Source: an uncultured Collinsella sp.
GTDB taxonomy: Bacteria > Actinomycetota > Coriobacteriia > Coriobacteriales > Coriobacteriaceae
DNA: 48,951 nucleotides
Reading direction: 5' to 3'
Assembly (NCBI GenBank): GCA_900540935.1
Contig: UQHW01000014.1
Coordinates: 1-48,951, forward strand
The notes under the pieces are model-generated. The model saw only the letters and a program-made list of their open reading frames with translations. It made no database searches and was not told where the DNA came from. Shown in pieces: positions 33,317 through 42,055 of this stretch. The position numbers and the translations under genes were made by a program. Positions within the stretch are counted from its first letter, which is position 1. The number at the start of each line of letters is the position of its first letter.

Positions 33317-34594
33317 ATGAGTAAAAGCATCCCCAAACCGCACAATAGTGGGTACGTCCTAGCGCTTGCCTTTTGCGACTATCTCAAGGACAAGACCGGC
33401 ACCCCAAAGGCTATTATGGCGAGTCAGCAGGCCATGGCGTCGCACGGCATAAGTTACGTCTATCTCCACTCGGTTAAGAAGACCCTGTTCAGGGACGACC
33501 AGATGCTATTTTGCGAATTCGGGGTTACGGTCGACGGGGTGGAGGCTGGTGTTTTCAGTATTGCCCAGGTGTGCGAGGCCCTTTGCAGCTGGCAAAAAAG
33601 CGGCTTCAGCCTTCTTGAGCTTCATATCCACCACCTTCTGTACGTGAGCCTTGAGAAAGTCTCCGAACTGCTAAAAGTTACAGGCAAAACACCGGTCAGG
33701 GCCTTTCTCCACGACTATTACCTGTGTTGTACAAGCTATAACCTCCAAAATAGGAGCGGCTTTTGTGACAGCTCAAGGCTCGGCGACGCTCCCTGCGAGA
33801 AATGCCCCCACTTCAGTAACAGCCTTCGTGTGGAGTCGAAGATCCAAGGGCTGTTTGACTCCATCAAAAATCTCCGTTTTGTTGCACCTTCGACCTATAC
33901 GAAGAATCGGTTTCTCTCATTCAGGCCCCAATACGAGGGCCTTGTTGATGTAATACCGCACCAAAAGCTGCTTGGAGAGTATCTGGGCAACAGACGTCCT
34001 CTGAACGCAGGGGAGCGCATCAGGGTTGCCTTTCTGGGGATGCCGAGGAAGACAAAGGGCTGGGAGACCTGGCTTCGCCTCGTATCTGCGGTCGATGAAC
34101 AAGAGTACGAGTTCTTCGTCTTCAACAGCTCGAACGATATGTATCCAGGGATGAACAAGCGGTTTGTCGAATTTGATGAGAAGCACCCAAATGCCATGAC
34201 CGACTCTCTCAGGGAGTGCGAGATTGCCGTCGTTGTCATGTGGCCATCTTGTCCAGAGACCTATAGCTACACCTGTATGGAATCTTACTCCGCAAACGCT
34301 TATACGATTTCGAGTGCATGTGCAGGCAATGTCGCCGACTTTGTCGTTGAGCATGGGTCCGGTTTGGTGCTGAATAACGAGGAGGAGCTAATCGGGCTGT
34401 TTAGGGATAAGAGCCGGCTTATCAGGGAGGTCAATCGTTTCAGGAGCGGAAAGCCTGGTCCGCTCGATCTTGTCGATTCAGATGAGATCGTAGACCTGCT
34501 TCCATGCTCCTCGGTAGGTCTCAACACGGGAGTTCACATGCACACGAGGCTGATTGAACGTGTGCTGCTGGAGGTACTCAATGCAAGATCATAG
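33317..34594 (+). CDS. Putative GT-B glycosyltransferase
   Basis: A 425-residue protein with a GT4-like plan: an N-terminal acceptor half with HNSGYVLALAF and LLELHIHHLLYVS, a CPHFSNS segment near a cysteine cluster (CCTSYNL...FCDSS...CEKCPH, residues about 136-166) and a C-terminal half with RVAFLGMPRKTKGWETW and WPSCPETYSYTCMESYSANA, which contains the family Glu. The cysteine cluster recalls that of the GT4 at 27599. It is not close to any subfamily I can name, so the sugar is unknown. The start lies 1 base after the GT2 stop. Confidence 0.7.
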   Translation: MSKSIPKPHNSGYVLALAFCDYLKDKTGTPKAIMASQQAMASHGISYVYLHSVKKTLFRDDQMLFCEFGVTVDGVEAGVFSIAQVCEALCSWQKSGFSLLELHIHHLLYVSLEKVSELLKVTGKTPVRAFLHDYYLCCTSYNLQNRSGFCDSSRLGDAPCEKCPHFSNSLRVESKIQGLFDSIKNLRFVAPSTYTKNRFLSFRPQYEGLVDVIPHQKLLGEYLGNRRPLNAGERIRVAFLGMPRKTKGWETWLRLVSAVDEQEYEFFVFNSSNDMYPGMNKRFVEFDEKHPNAMTDSLRECEIAVVVMWPSCPETYSYTCMESYSANAYTISSACAGNVADFVVEHGSGLVLNNEEELIGLFRDKSRLIREVNRFRSGKPGPLDLVDSDEIVDLLPCSSVGLNTGVHMHTRLIERVLLEVLNARS

Positions 34595-35963
34595 GCATGC
34601 GAGGCTCGTTATAAATAAAGCGGAGGAGCAGGCTGGTCGAAGAGGTCGTTGGTATCTCCCTAATAAGCAAGGCGTTCTAACCGTTTGCATGGGTGACCTG
34701 GCGGATGCGACGATCGTTATAGGTATCTTGGCGCAGGTTTTCTTCCTTGAGTACTATGGTCTGGGGCGATACCTCAACTGGGTAATTACCGGCATGATTT
34801 GCGTGAGGGCGCTCTTCTCCGGATGGAAATATAGCGGTAGAGCGCTACTACTTGGGCTGATTACCGTTGCAGGGTGGCTGTCTGGTGCCCTCTTGGGTGG
34901 CAATATGGAAACGTTTAGGGCGAATATTTTGCTGCTCCTCTACCCGTTTGTCTATACGCTTTACTTCTTTCTTTTGGTCACTAACAAGAGGGATTTTCTT
35001 CTTGGACTCTTTGATGCAGGTTTTCCGGTCTTCAACGCCATATTGCTTCTCAATATGGCGATCATGTTTATCCAGTACTCTACCCATGGGATGATCGCTG
35101 CGACAACGAACGACATCAGTTACTTCGAGGACAATATCTCCGGCCTGTTCTCTTATGCGTCCGTCCATGCGGTGGCCCTTTACACTTCATTCGTCGTGCT
35201 CTACAACTTCGTCTGGATTAGGAGGCTTCGGGGTCCTCTCTGGCCATCCCTTGCCATCGCTTACAACGTCTGCCTTATCGTCCTGTCCTTCTATCTTGCG
35301 ACACTCAACGATAATAAGGCGCTCTTCATAATCCTTCCTCTCGTTTTAGTGATGTTCTGGCTTATTTCAGTCATGAGAGGAGAAGCGGATGTTTCGGGTC
35401 CCTTCTTTTGGCTTGTCGCCTTGTATTTTATCCTGACAATTGCATACGCCTTGGTGCCTGCGTTCCAGATCCTCGTGGATACGCAAGTGTTTGGTCTGTT
35501 CGATATGGTTGGCAGTTCAGCTTCCGTCGGTACTGCTGCCGACGGCAGTAACGAGAGGATTGCTATCATCGGCTTCGCTCTCTTGAGACCGGCTACATGG
35601 AGTCTCGGAGAGGGTCTTGGAGCCTCAAGCTTCTACGCGTCCGGGTTCATGTCGTTTAACCACTTTGGTCAAGCGGATATGGGGTCTTTCTTGATTCTCA
35701 TGGGGGTTTGGGAGACGGCAGCGTATGTAGCGTTTTTCCACTCCGTGGTTAGTGAGTTTATGGAGCAGGAAAAAGGATCTAATGGCCGGATTGTTCGTTT
35801 GCTCCTTTTGCTAACAATTCTTATTACCTTTCTGTATACGCAGTGCTTTACAAGGGTGAACTGCTGCTTGTGCCTACTGCTGCTCTGTGGAGCGCTGGCT
35901 TGGTCGTGGAATTCCTCGGCTGCAGACTATTTGATTATTGATAGAGACGAAGAACAGGTTTGA
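34581..35963 (+). CDS. Polysaccharide polymerase, Wzy type
   Basis: A 460-residue integral membrane protein with about ten hydrophobic segments from residue 32 onwards (for example ATIVIGILAQVFFLEYYGL and VYTLYFFLLV) and a large hydrophilic loop around residues 300-345. This is the plan of Wzy polymerases, which join lipid-linked repeat units outside the membrane; the sequence itself is always poorly conserved. It sits between the glycosyltransferases and the flippase. The ATG at 34581 has GGAGG upstream and overlaps the previous gene by 14 bases. The gene is AT-richer than its right-hand neighbours, as usual for wzy genes. Confidence 0.75.
   Translation: MQDHRHARLVINKAEEQAGRRGRWYLPNKQGVLTVCMGDLADATIVIGILAQVFFLEYYGLGRYLNWVITGMICVRALFSGWKYSGRALLLGLITVAGWLSGALLGGNMETFRANILLLLYPFVYTLYFFLLVTNKRDFLLGLFDAGFPVFNAILLLNMAIMFIQYSTHGMIAATTNDISYFEDNISGLFSYASVHAVALYTSFVVLYNFVWIRRLRGPLWPSLAIAYNVCLIVLSFYLATLNDNKALFIILPLVLVMFWLISVMRGEADVSGPFFWLVALYFILTIAYALVPAFQILVDTQVFGLFDMVGSSASVGTAADGSNERIAIIGFALLRPATWSLGEGLGASSFYASGFMSFNHFGQADMGSFLILMGVWETAAYVAFFHSVVSEFMEQEKGSNGRIVRLLLLLTILITFLYTQCFTRVNCCLCLLLLCGALAWSWNSSAADYLIIDRDEEQV
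35036..35060. repeat. Intragenic inverted repeat in the polymerase gene
   Basis: CGCCATATTG (35036-35045) and CAATATGGCG (35051-35060) pair perfectly around a 5-base loop inside the coding region. Confidence 0.8.
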
Positions 35964-35965
35964 AC

Positions 35966-37039
35966 ATGAAAATAGGCATTTCCACATTTACGCATGGGGA
36001 CAACTATGGGCAGAGGCTCCAGAACCTTGCTGTCCAAGAAACTCTCAAACTCTCGGGTGCAGATGTCCTTACGTTCAGACAGAAGGACTCGAGATCTGCC
36101 AAATACAAGCTCAAGTCTTTGGCTTCGCTCATTCCAAAGGGGCTTGCCGTTGCCCACATCCAGAGGCATCGTTCGTTTGAGGATTTCAATTCCCGTAACA
36201 TTTCCTTTAGCCGGGAGGTTATATCTGATTCCAACCCTCCACGTGACATTAAATCCTATGACTTTTTCGTTGCTGGGAGCGACCAAGTTTGGTCTCCGTA
36301 TTCCCCTGACGCTAACTCCACTATGTTTCTCACGTTTTCGCCAAGAGAAAAGCGCATTGCTTTTTCGCCAAGCTTGGCAGCTCCGACGATTCCCGAGGAG
36401 AAGCGTGAGCTGTTCCACGGCTATTTCGACGGGTTTGATAGGCTGTCCGTTCGTGAGCAGAAGAGCGCCGAGCTTATAAACAGTCTGTACGGCTTAAAGG
36501 CCGAGGTGTTGATTGACCCAACACTGATGTTTGACGGCTCCTGGTGGGAAAGGTATGAAAAAGAGCCGCACTGCGGGCTTCCAAATGATTATGTATTGAC
36601 GTACTTCCTCGGGAGTGCAGCTTACGAAGAGAGGGTTGCCGAAATCTGTGATTCACTTAGCTGCAAGAGGGTCGATTTACTAGGGGATGCGCGCTACTAC
36701 GCCCTCGGGCCTTCAGAGTTCCTCTATGCCGTCCGTCACGCAAAGCTTGTAGCGACAGATTCATATCACGGATCAATTTTCTCGATCTTGTTCGGGAAGC
36801 CGCTGATTTATTGCCCTCGTGAGTCCACTGGTCCAGACATGAGCAGCCGATTCGACACGCTAGCCAGCGAGCTGGGTGTTTCTTTCGTTGAGCGGTCAAT
36901 TCTTTCCGTATGTAATTCGGAACTGCTCGAGAGTGACTATTCAAAGGCGTATGACAGGTTGGCAGCTCAGAGGAAGATCGTTGTTGAATTCCTCGATAGA
37001 TGTGGATTGAGCATTCCCTCGGAGGCCGCCCGTGGCTAG
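35966..37039 (+). CDS. Polysaccharide pyruvyl transferase family protein (copy 2)
   Basis: A 357-residue paralogue of the product at 30095. It starts MKIGISTFTHGDNYGQRLQN and keeps VAGSDQVWSPYSPDAN, AFSPSLAAPTIPEEKRE and VATDSYHGSIFSILFGKPLI. The two copies are clearly divergent, so they probably have different acceptor sugars. The ATG lies 2 bases after the polymerase stop. The last codons overlap the flippase start by 8 bases. A 6-bp hairpin (GACCAA/TTGGTC, 36281-36294) sits over the SDQVWS motif. Confidence 0.83.
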   Translation: MKIGISTFTHGDNYGQRLQNLAVQETLKLSGADVLTFRQKDSRSAKYKLKSLASLIPKGLAVAHIQRHRSFEDFNSRNISFSREVISDSNPPRDIKSYDFFVAGSDQVWSPYSPDANSTMFLTFSPREKRIAFSPSLAAPTIPEEKRELFHGYFDGFDRLSVREQKSAELINSLYGLKAEVLIDPTLMFDGSWWERYEKEPHCGLPNDYVLTYFLGSAAYEERVAEICDSLSCKRVDLLGDARYYALGPSEFLYAVRHAKLVATDSYHGSIFSILFGKPLIYCPRESTGPDMSSRFDTLASELGVSFVERSILSVCNSELLESDYSKAYDRLAAQRKIVVEFLDRCGLSIPSEAARG

Positions 37040-38537
37040 CCAGCGTAAGGCGGGCGCCCTCCTCGGCTACGCCAACATCCTCGCAAAGAACCTCGTCAAC
37101 CTCGTCTACACGCCGATGCTACTGTCCTACGTGGGGCAGGCGGACTACGGCGTCTTCCAGAGCTCGAACTCCTTTGTCTTCTCGCTGACGCTCCTGTCCT
37201 TCGGCTTCTCCGAGGCCTACGTGCGCTTCTACACGCAGACGGTGGCGCACGGCGGCGAGCGCGACATCCGGCACCTGAACGGCATGTACCTCACGCTTTA
37301 CGTCGCCGTCACAGCCGCGGCGGTCGCCCTCGGCATGGGCTTCTCCGCAAACGCCGGCGCGGTGTTCTCGGCCGGGTTCACCGAGGCGCAGGTCTCGCTC
37401 GCCCGGGAGCTGCTCGCCATCATGACGCTCAACGTCGCCTCGACGTTGTTCACCGTCGTGTTCAATTCCTACATCACGGCGCACGAGCGCTTCGTCTACC
37501 AGCAGACCAGGCAGCTCGTCACCACGCTTGCGACGCCGCTGTGCGCCTGGGCCCTGCTGGCCGCCGGTATGGGGCCCGTGGGCGTTGCCCTAGCACAGCT
37601 CGCGGTGAACCTCGTCCTGCTCGCCCTCAACGCGCGCTACGCCATCGTCGTGCTGGGCATGCGCTTCGAGCTCAGGGGTGCCGACTGGGGCGTCATGCGC
37701 GGCATCGCCGCCTTCAGTGCCTGGATCTTCGGTAACCAGGTCTGCGAGATGGTCAATCAGAGCGTGCCCAACATCATGCTGGGGGCCATCTCGGGCGCGA
37801 CTGCGGTATCTCTGTTCGCGGTGGCCGTGAACATCCGCCAGGTCTTCTACTCGCTCTCCACCACGATGTCGAACGTCTTCATTCCGAAGGTCAACCGCAT
37901 CGTCGCCACCTCGGACGACAACGCCGAGCTCACTCGCCTTATGACGCGCGTGGGCCGCTACCAGATGGTACTGTTTTGCTGGGTGTACGGAGGTTTCGCT
38001 ATTCTCGGGAAGTTTTTCGTGACGAGGTGGGCGGGCCCGGGCTTCGCCGAGGCCTACTGGCTCGTGCTCGCCATGACGCTACCCGTCATGGTGCCCCTCT
38101 GTCAGAACGTCGGCATCGAGATCCAGAGGGCCAAGAACATGCACCACGCCAGGAGTCTCGTCTACCTTGCGATGGCGGTCGGGAACGTTGCCTTCACCGC
38201 CGCGGCCGCCCCGGCGCTGGGGCCGTGGGCCCCCGCGATCGCCTATGTCGTCAGCATCGTGCTCGGCAACGGACTGTGGATGAACTGGTACTACCAGAAG
38301 CGGGTCGGTCTCGACATGCTCTTTTTCTGGAAGCGGAACCTGCCGGTGCTGCTCGCCTGGGCTGCCGTCACCGTCGCCTGCCTCGCTGGCACGGCGGTCC
38401 TGCCCGTCAACGGATGGCCCGCGTTCCTCGAGTGGGGCGCCGTTTACAGCGCGCTTTTCGCCATAGCCCTTTGGCTCGCCGTCCTAACGAAGGACGAACG
38501 TATCGCGGTCGTCTCTCGTCTCCCGTTCCTTAGATAG
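37032..38537 (+). CDS. Polysaccharide flippase, Wzx/MATE-like
   Basis: A 501-residue membrane protein with about 12-14 hydrophobic segments, starting AGALLGYANILAKNLVNLVYTPMLL as in Wzx/PST-type exporters. It would flip lipid-linked repeat units to the outer face of the membrane. The GTG start has GGAGG 6 bases upstream and overlaps the end of the pyruvyl transferase gene. The gene is markedly GC-rich with C-ending codons, unlike the polymerase and pyruvyl transferase genes before it, so it has a different recent origin. Confidence 0.85.
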   Translation: MASQRKAGALLGYANILAKNLVNLVYTPMLLSYVGQADYGVFQSSNSFVFSLTLLSFGFSEAYVRFYTQTVAHGGERDIRHLNGMYLTLYVAVTAAAVALGMGFSANAGAVFSAGFTEAQVSLARELLAIMTLNVASTLFTVVFNSYITAHERFVYQQTRQLVTTLATPLCAWALLAAGMGPVGVALAQLAVNLVLLALNARYAIVVLGMRFELRGADWGVMRGIAAFSAWIFGNQVCEMVNQSVPNIMLGAISGATAVSLFAVAVNIRQVFYSLSTTMSNVFIPKVNRIVATSDDNAELTRLMTRVGRYQMVLFCWVYGGFAILGKFFVTRWAGPGFAEAYWLVLAMTLPVMVPLCQNVGIEIQRAKNMHHARSLVYLAMAVGNVAFTAAAAPALGPWAPAIAYVVSIVLGNGLWMNWYYQKRVGLDMLFFWKRNLPVLLAWAAVTVACLAGTAVLPVNGWPAFLEWGAVYSALFAIALWLAVLTKDERIAVVSRLPFLR

Positions 38538-38545
38538 GGTCCATC

Positions 38546-39763
38546 ATGAATGATTCCGAGAAATCCCCGAGGGTCGTCTCGCTTGGCGACCGTTGCTGCG
38601 GCTGCGGCGCGTGCGCTGCCCGCTGCCCCAAGTCATGCATCTCCATGGAACCCGATGATTGTGGCTTCCTACACCCCACCGTCGACGCCTCCGGGTGCGT
38701 AGGCTGCGGGGCGTGCGACGCCGTATGCCCGGCGCTCAACGTCCCTGGGGAGGACGGGTGCGAGTTCGCCCTCTGGGCGAAGGCTCATGACGTCGGCTTG
38801 CTCGATAGATCGTCGTCGGGCGGCGTGTTCGGTCTACTCGCCGGTGACGCTCTCTCGCGCGGCGGTGTTGTGGCGGGCGCCGCGTGGACGGACGGTTGCC
38901 GCGAGCTTCGTCACGTGCTCGTGGAGGACAGGCCGGCGCTCGGCGCCGTTATGCGCTCGAAATACGTTCAGAGCGCGGTTGGCCGCGGCGTCTTCGAGGG
39001 CGTCCGCGCTGCCCTGCGTGAAGGCAGGCCGGCGCTCTTTGCCGGTACTGCATGCCAGGTGGCTGGCATGCGCTCATACCTGGGGAAACTCGCCGACTCT
39101 GACCTCTTCCTCGGCGTCGACGTCATCTGCCACGGTGTTCCGTCTCCAGAGCTCTGGTCGCGCTGGGTCGACTACCGTGGTGAGGCCTTCGGGTCGGACG
39201 TCTGCGACGTCAATATGCGGAGTAAGACAACCGGATGGTTGTCTTACTCCGCTATGTACAAGCACATAGCGGAGAAAGACAACACCGGGGACACCGAGTC
39301 CCAGATATTCGGCAAAGACTGGTACATGAAAGCGTTTCTGGCCAATGCGAGCCTTCGTTCGTCCTGTCTGGCATGTCCAGCAAAGCGCTCCAGCGGCGCC
39401 GATATCACGCTCGGTGATTTCTGGGGGTTCCAGAATACCCATCCCGAGGTCGACAACTCCAAGGGCGTATCTGCCGTCCTATGCAATACCGAGAAGGGCG
39501 TGCGGGCATTCGAGGCTATTTCTGGGCTTACTGCAAACGGTCCGGCGACGCTTGATGGGGTAATCGCGGGCAACCCTAGCCTCGTCCATTCTGTCACGCC
39601 TTATCCAAAGCGCGACGAGTTCTTGAACGACGTGTCTGCCGGGCTTTCCATCCCAGATCTCATGGACAAGTGGGATTTCCGTCCCACTCTCTGGCAGCGT
39701 GTCCGCGGCAAGCTTGGTGGTATTAAACGACGACTAAAGAGACTCGTTGGAAGGAGAGCCTAG
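38546..39763 (+). CDS. F420 dehydrogenase beta-subunit-like iron-sulfur protein (copy 2)
   Basis: A 405-residue paralogue of the protein at 31203. It has two 4Fe-4S sites (CCGCGACAARC and CVGCGACDAVC), SSSGGVFGLLAGDAL, LFAGTACQVAGMRSYLG, DVICHGVPSPELW, CLACPAKRSSGADITLGDFWGF and a basic C-terminus (GGIKRRLKRLVGRRA) not seen in copy 1. Its probable role is the same kind of unknown redox step in glycan assembly. It is GC-rich at the start and less so at the end. A three-arm hairpin lies close to the same aligned codons as in copy 1. Confidence 0.82.
   Translation: MNDSEKSPRVVSLGDRCCGCGACAARCPKSCISMEPDDCGFLHPTVDASGCVGCGACDAVCPALNVPGEDGCEFALWAKAHDVGLLDRSSSGGVFGLLAGDALSRGGVVAGAAWTDGCRELRHVLVEDRPALGAVMRSKYVQSAVGRGVFEGVRAALREGRPALFAGTACQVAGMRSYLGKLADSDLFLGVDVICHGVPSPELWSRWVDYRGEAFGSDVCDVNMRSKTTGWLSYSAMYKHIAEKDNTGDTESQIFGKDWYMKAFLANASLRSSCLACPAKRSSGADITLGDFWGFQNTHPEVDNSKGVSAVLCNTEKGVRAFEAISGLTANGPATLDGVIAGNPSLVHSVTPYPKRDEFLNDVSAGLSIPDLMDKWDFRPTLWQRVRGKLGGIKRRLKRLVGRRA
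39050..39071. repeat. Intragenic inverted repeat in iron-sulfur gene 2
   Basis: GCATGCCAG (39050-39058) and CTGGCATGC (39063-39071) pair perfectly around a 4-base loop, over the conserved residues ACQVAGM. Confidence 0.75.
39217..39283. repeat. Three-arm alternating hairpin inside iron-sulfur gene 2
   Basis: Arm 1 (39217-39232) pairs perfectly over 16 bp with arm 2 (39237-39252), leaving a GGAT loop. Arm 2 extended (39238-39257) also pairs over 20 bp, with one mismatch, with arm 3 (39264-39283). The two structures exclude each other. The element encodes about residues 224-246 (MRSKTTGWLSYSAMYK and on). Confidence 0.92.
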
Positions 39764-40719
39764 ATGGCCAAGGATCGCTACCTTCAAGCTCTTCGTGGGC
39801 TTGCGATTTCCGCAGTGGTGCTTATCCACTGTCTTCCTCAATGTGCCGCGTCGGTCGCCATTCGCCCATTCCTCAACTTTTCTGTTGCGTTGTTCTTGTT
39901 TTTATCCGGTGTTCTTACCGACGAGCGCAAATTTAATGCGGGGGGGGGTCTTCGACGCCGCATTAGCAAGGTTGCCGGACCTTATGCGTTCTGGAGCGTT
40001 ATCTATCTTGCGGCGTTTCCCGCCCTTCATGGGCGTCTGGGTTTCTGGCGTTCGCCGTGGGCTCCGTATCGGCTCAGATGTACTATCTATTGGTCCATTC
40101 ACAGCTTGTGCTGCTTACTCCGGTACTGTTCAGGCTCCTTTCACGGTATAGGTTCTTTGTCTATTGTGTGACACCGGCTTGCTTGCTTCTAAGGGAGCTC
40201 GCTGCCGTTGCCGGTATCGCATTGCCTCTAATACAGGTTTTCTGCCCCATGTGGCTCATCTTTTATGTTTTCGGTCTCGACTGGAGGCGTTGGGCTGCGC
40301 TCATTGAAGGACGAACCACTCAGCTTGTTGCAGTGCTCTTTATATTTTTAATAATTCAGGAGGTCGCAGGCTTCTGGTGGTATTTGACTGGCGATTTCAA
40401 TATGGCCACAACTCAGCTTAAGCTCGGTTCTGCCGCGACCTCTTTAGCTGTGATCGCGCTTCTTATGGCGGTTCCGGGATCATTCAAGTCGCGATTATCT
40501 TCTACTTTGCTTGTTGACCTTGGGAACGCCTCTTTTGGAATCTACCTCTGCCATATACTTGTTCTCAAGGCCGTTTGGAAACTGCTTGGATTATTCGTCA
40601 TTCCACTTGGTGTTTCGACATTTGCTGTTTGGGCGCTAACTCTTGCCGGATCTTATTCGCTTGTATCACTTTGCGGTCGTTATTTGCCCGAACGAATTCA
40701 CATCATTGTGGGATTATAA
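39764..40719 (+). pseudogene. Acyltransferase family 3 protein, frameshifted
   Basis: A membrane O-acyltransferase of the acetyl-transferring type common in polysaccharide loci. The first part (frame from 39764) reads MAKDRYLQALRGLAISAVVLIHC, with the family His, and LFLFLSGVLTDER; it stays homologous to about 40030. The second part is in another frame and reads FLAFAVGSVSAQMYYLLVHSQL, then continues through several membrane segments to 40719. One base appears to be missing (or two added) at about 40015-40050. Joined, the protein would be about 318 residues, near the usual size. A run of nine G (39940-39948) lies upstream, but it is in frame on both sides, so it does not cause the break. The gene is probably inactive, unless the shift is a sequencing error. 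Confidence 0.75.
39940..39948 (+). repeat. Nine-G homopolymer in the acyltransferase gene
   Basis: Nine consecutive G follow GC in the coding frame and encode three glycines. Such tracts are prone to slippage and could switch the gene off. Changing the length by one base would not repair the downstream frameshift. Confidence 0.8.
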
Positions 40720-41060
40720 ATTGATTTTCGATACTGGCGCTTTTCATAGCGTTGAAGCAAAGTGAGTCCATTACCAACATTTGGCACGCGATCATCGGTG
40801 AAGATACCGGACTTCCTGTTTTCGAACGAGAAGATGACTTTTTACTCAAAATGGCTGATTGGATTAACCAACCTGAAATAACCGGAATCAATCTCCCTTG
40901 GTCGAGCATTGAAAAATGGAAGGGGCAATTCAGGTAGCCATATTCCGCAGTCATTACCTTGCCTATTTCGTTAAGAATGAGGGGGTTTAGCAAAATAGGA
41001 TACCCAAGTCTTATTTATCACTCGATCTAAAGCGCATTTCGATTGTAGAGGACAGATTAA
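40720..41060 (+). other. Gap before rmlA with a short open frame
   Basis: About 340 bases of AT-rich DNA. One frame (40752-40937, TTG start) codes for 61 residues, beginning LKQSESITNIWHAIIGEDTG and ending KGQFR. It has no good ribosome binding site and no family I recognise, so it may be a remnant of a lost gene. The last part holds the rmlA ribosome binding site (GAGGAC). No confident promoter or terminator is seen. Confidence 0.35.
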
Positions 41061-41960
41061 ATGAAAGGCATCATCCTCGCGGGCGGGTCCGGCACGCGAC
41101 TGTACCCGCTCACGCTCGTGACCTCCAAGCAGCTGCTGCCGGTCTACGACAAGCCCATGATCTACTACCCGCTGTCCACCCTCATGCTGGCGGGCATCCG
41201 GGACATCCTGGTCATCTCCACGCCGACCGACCTGCCCAACTTCGAGCGCCTGCTCGGGGACGGCTCGCGCTACGGCGTGAACCTCTCCTACGCCGAGCAG
41301 CCGAGCCCCGACGGCCTGGCGCAGGCCTTCACCATCGGCGAGGACTTCATCGACGGTGAGCCGTGCGCCCTGGTGCTCGGCGACAACATCTTCTACGGCA
41401 ACGGCCTGTCGCGCCACCTGACGCGCGCCGTCCAGAACGCCGAGTCGGGCCGCGCCACGGTCTTCGGCTACCACGTGGACGACCCCGAGCGCTTCGGCGT
41501 CGTGGAGTTCGACCGCGAGGGGAGGGCCGTCTCCATCGAGGAGAAGCCCGCCGAGCCCAAGAGCTCCTACGCCGTCACCGGCCTGTACTTCTACCCGGGC
41601 GACGTGTCCTCCCGCGCCGCCGAGGTGAAGCCCTCCGCACGCGGCGAGCTGGAGATCACCACGCTCAACCAGATGTACCTGGAGGAGGGGACGCTGTCCG
41701 TGGTGACCCTCGGCCGCGGCTACGCGTGGCTGGACACCGGCACCATGGAGTCGCTCCACGAGGCGGCGGAGTTCGTCCGCGCCGTCGAGCACTCCCAGGA
41801 CCTACCGGTCTCGGTGCCCGAGGAGATCGCCTGGGAGAACGGCTGGATCACCACCGAGGGGCTCAGGCAGGCCGCCGAGGCCTACGGCAAGTCGGTCTAC
41901 GGCCAGCACCTGAAGAAGGTCGCCGCCGGCGAGATCGTCAATAGCCCACGCGAGTACTAG
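41061..41960 (+). CDS. rmlA: Glucose-1-phosphate thymidylyltransferase
   Basis: RmlA makes dTDP-glucose from glucose-1-phosphate and dTTP, the first step of dTDP-L-rhamnose synthesis. The 299-residue product begins MKGIILAGGSGTRLYPLT with the nucleotide loop, has the KQLLPVYDKPMIYYPLSTLM segment and the catalytic LVLGDNIFYG, and ends with the C-terminal allosteric part. The gene is strongly GC-rich with C-ending codons, like rmlB and unlike the AT-rich genes around it. A terminator follows, so it may end one transcript unit. It points to a rhamnose-type or related deoxysugar in the glycan. Confidence 0.95.
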   Translation: MKGIILAGGSGTRLYPLTLVTSKQLLPVYDKPMIYYPLSTLMLAGIRDILVISTPTDLPNFERLLGDGSRYGVNLSYAEQPSPDGLAQAFTIGEDFIDGEPCALVLGDNIFYGNGLSRHLTRAVQNAESGRATVFGYHVDDPERFGVVEFDREGRAVSIEEKPAEPKSSYAVTGLYFYPGDVSSRAAEVKPSARGELEITTLNQMYLEEGTLSVVTLGRGYAWLDTGTMESLHEAAEFVRAVEHSQDLPVSVPEEIAWENGWITTEGLRQAAEAYGKSVYGQHLKKVAAGEIVNSPREY

Positions 41961-41980
41961 CGCAAGCTTGTTTTCTTTTA

Positions 41981-42010
41981 GGGGTCACCGTTTATCTGGT
42001 GGCCCCTTTC
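41981..42010 (+). terminator. Intrinsic terminator after rmlA
   Basis: GGGGTCACC (41981-41989) pairs with GGTGGCCCC (41998-42006), with one G-T pair, and is followed by TTTC. It lies 20 bases after the rmlA stop and would be a read-through target for the antiterminator. Confidence 0.65.
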
Positions 42011-42055
42011 GTTATGATTACGTTGACCATAAAGACAATATGATTGGGAGTGGAT

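Noticed and set aside
37541..38533. Alternative Arg-rich frames overlapping the flippase
   Set aside because: They are GC-driven overlapping frames without ribosome binding sites, while the flippase frame has regular membrane segments.
39940..39948. Nine-G tract as a simple on/off switch that explains the broken acyltransferase
   Set aside because: The frame is correct on both sides of the tract. With 10 G the frame meets TAG at 39964; with 8 G it runs to 40151 without matching the second half.
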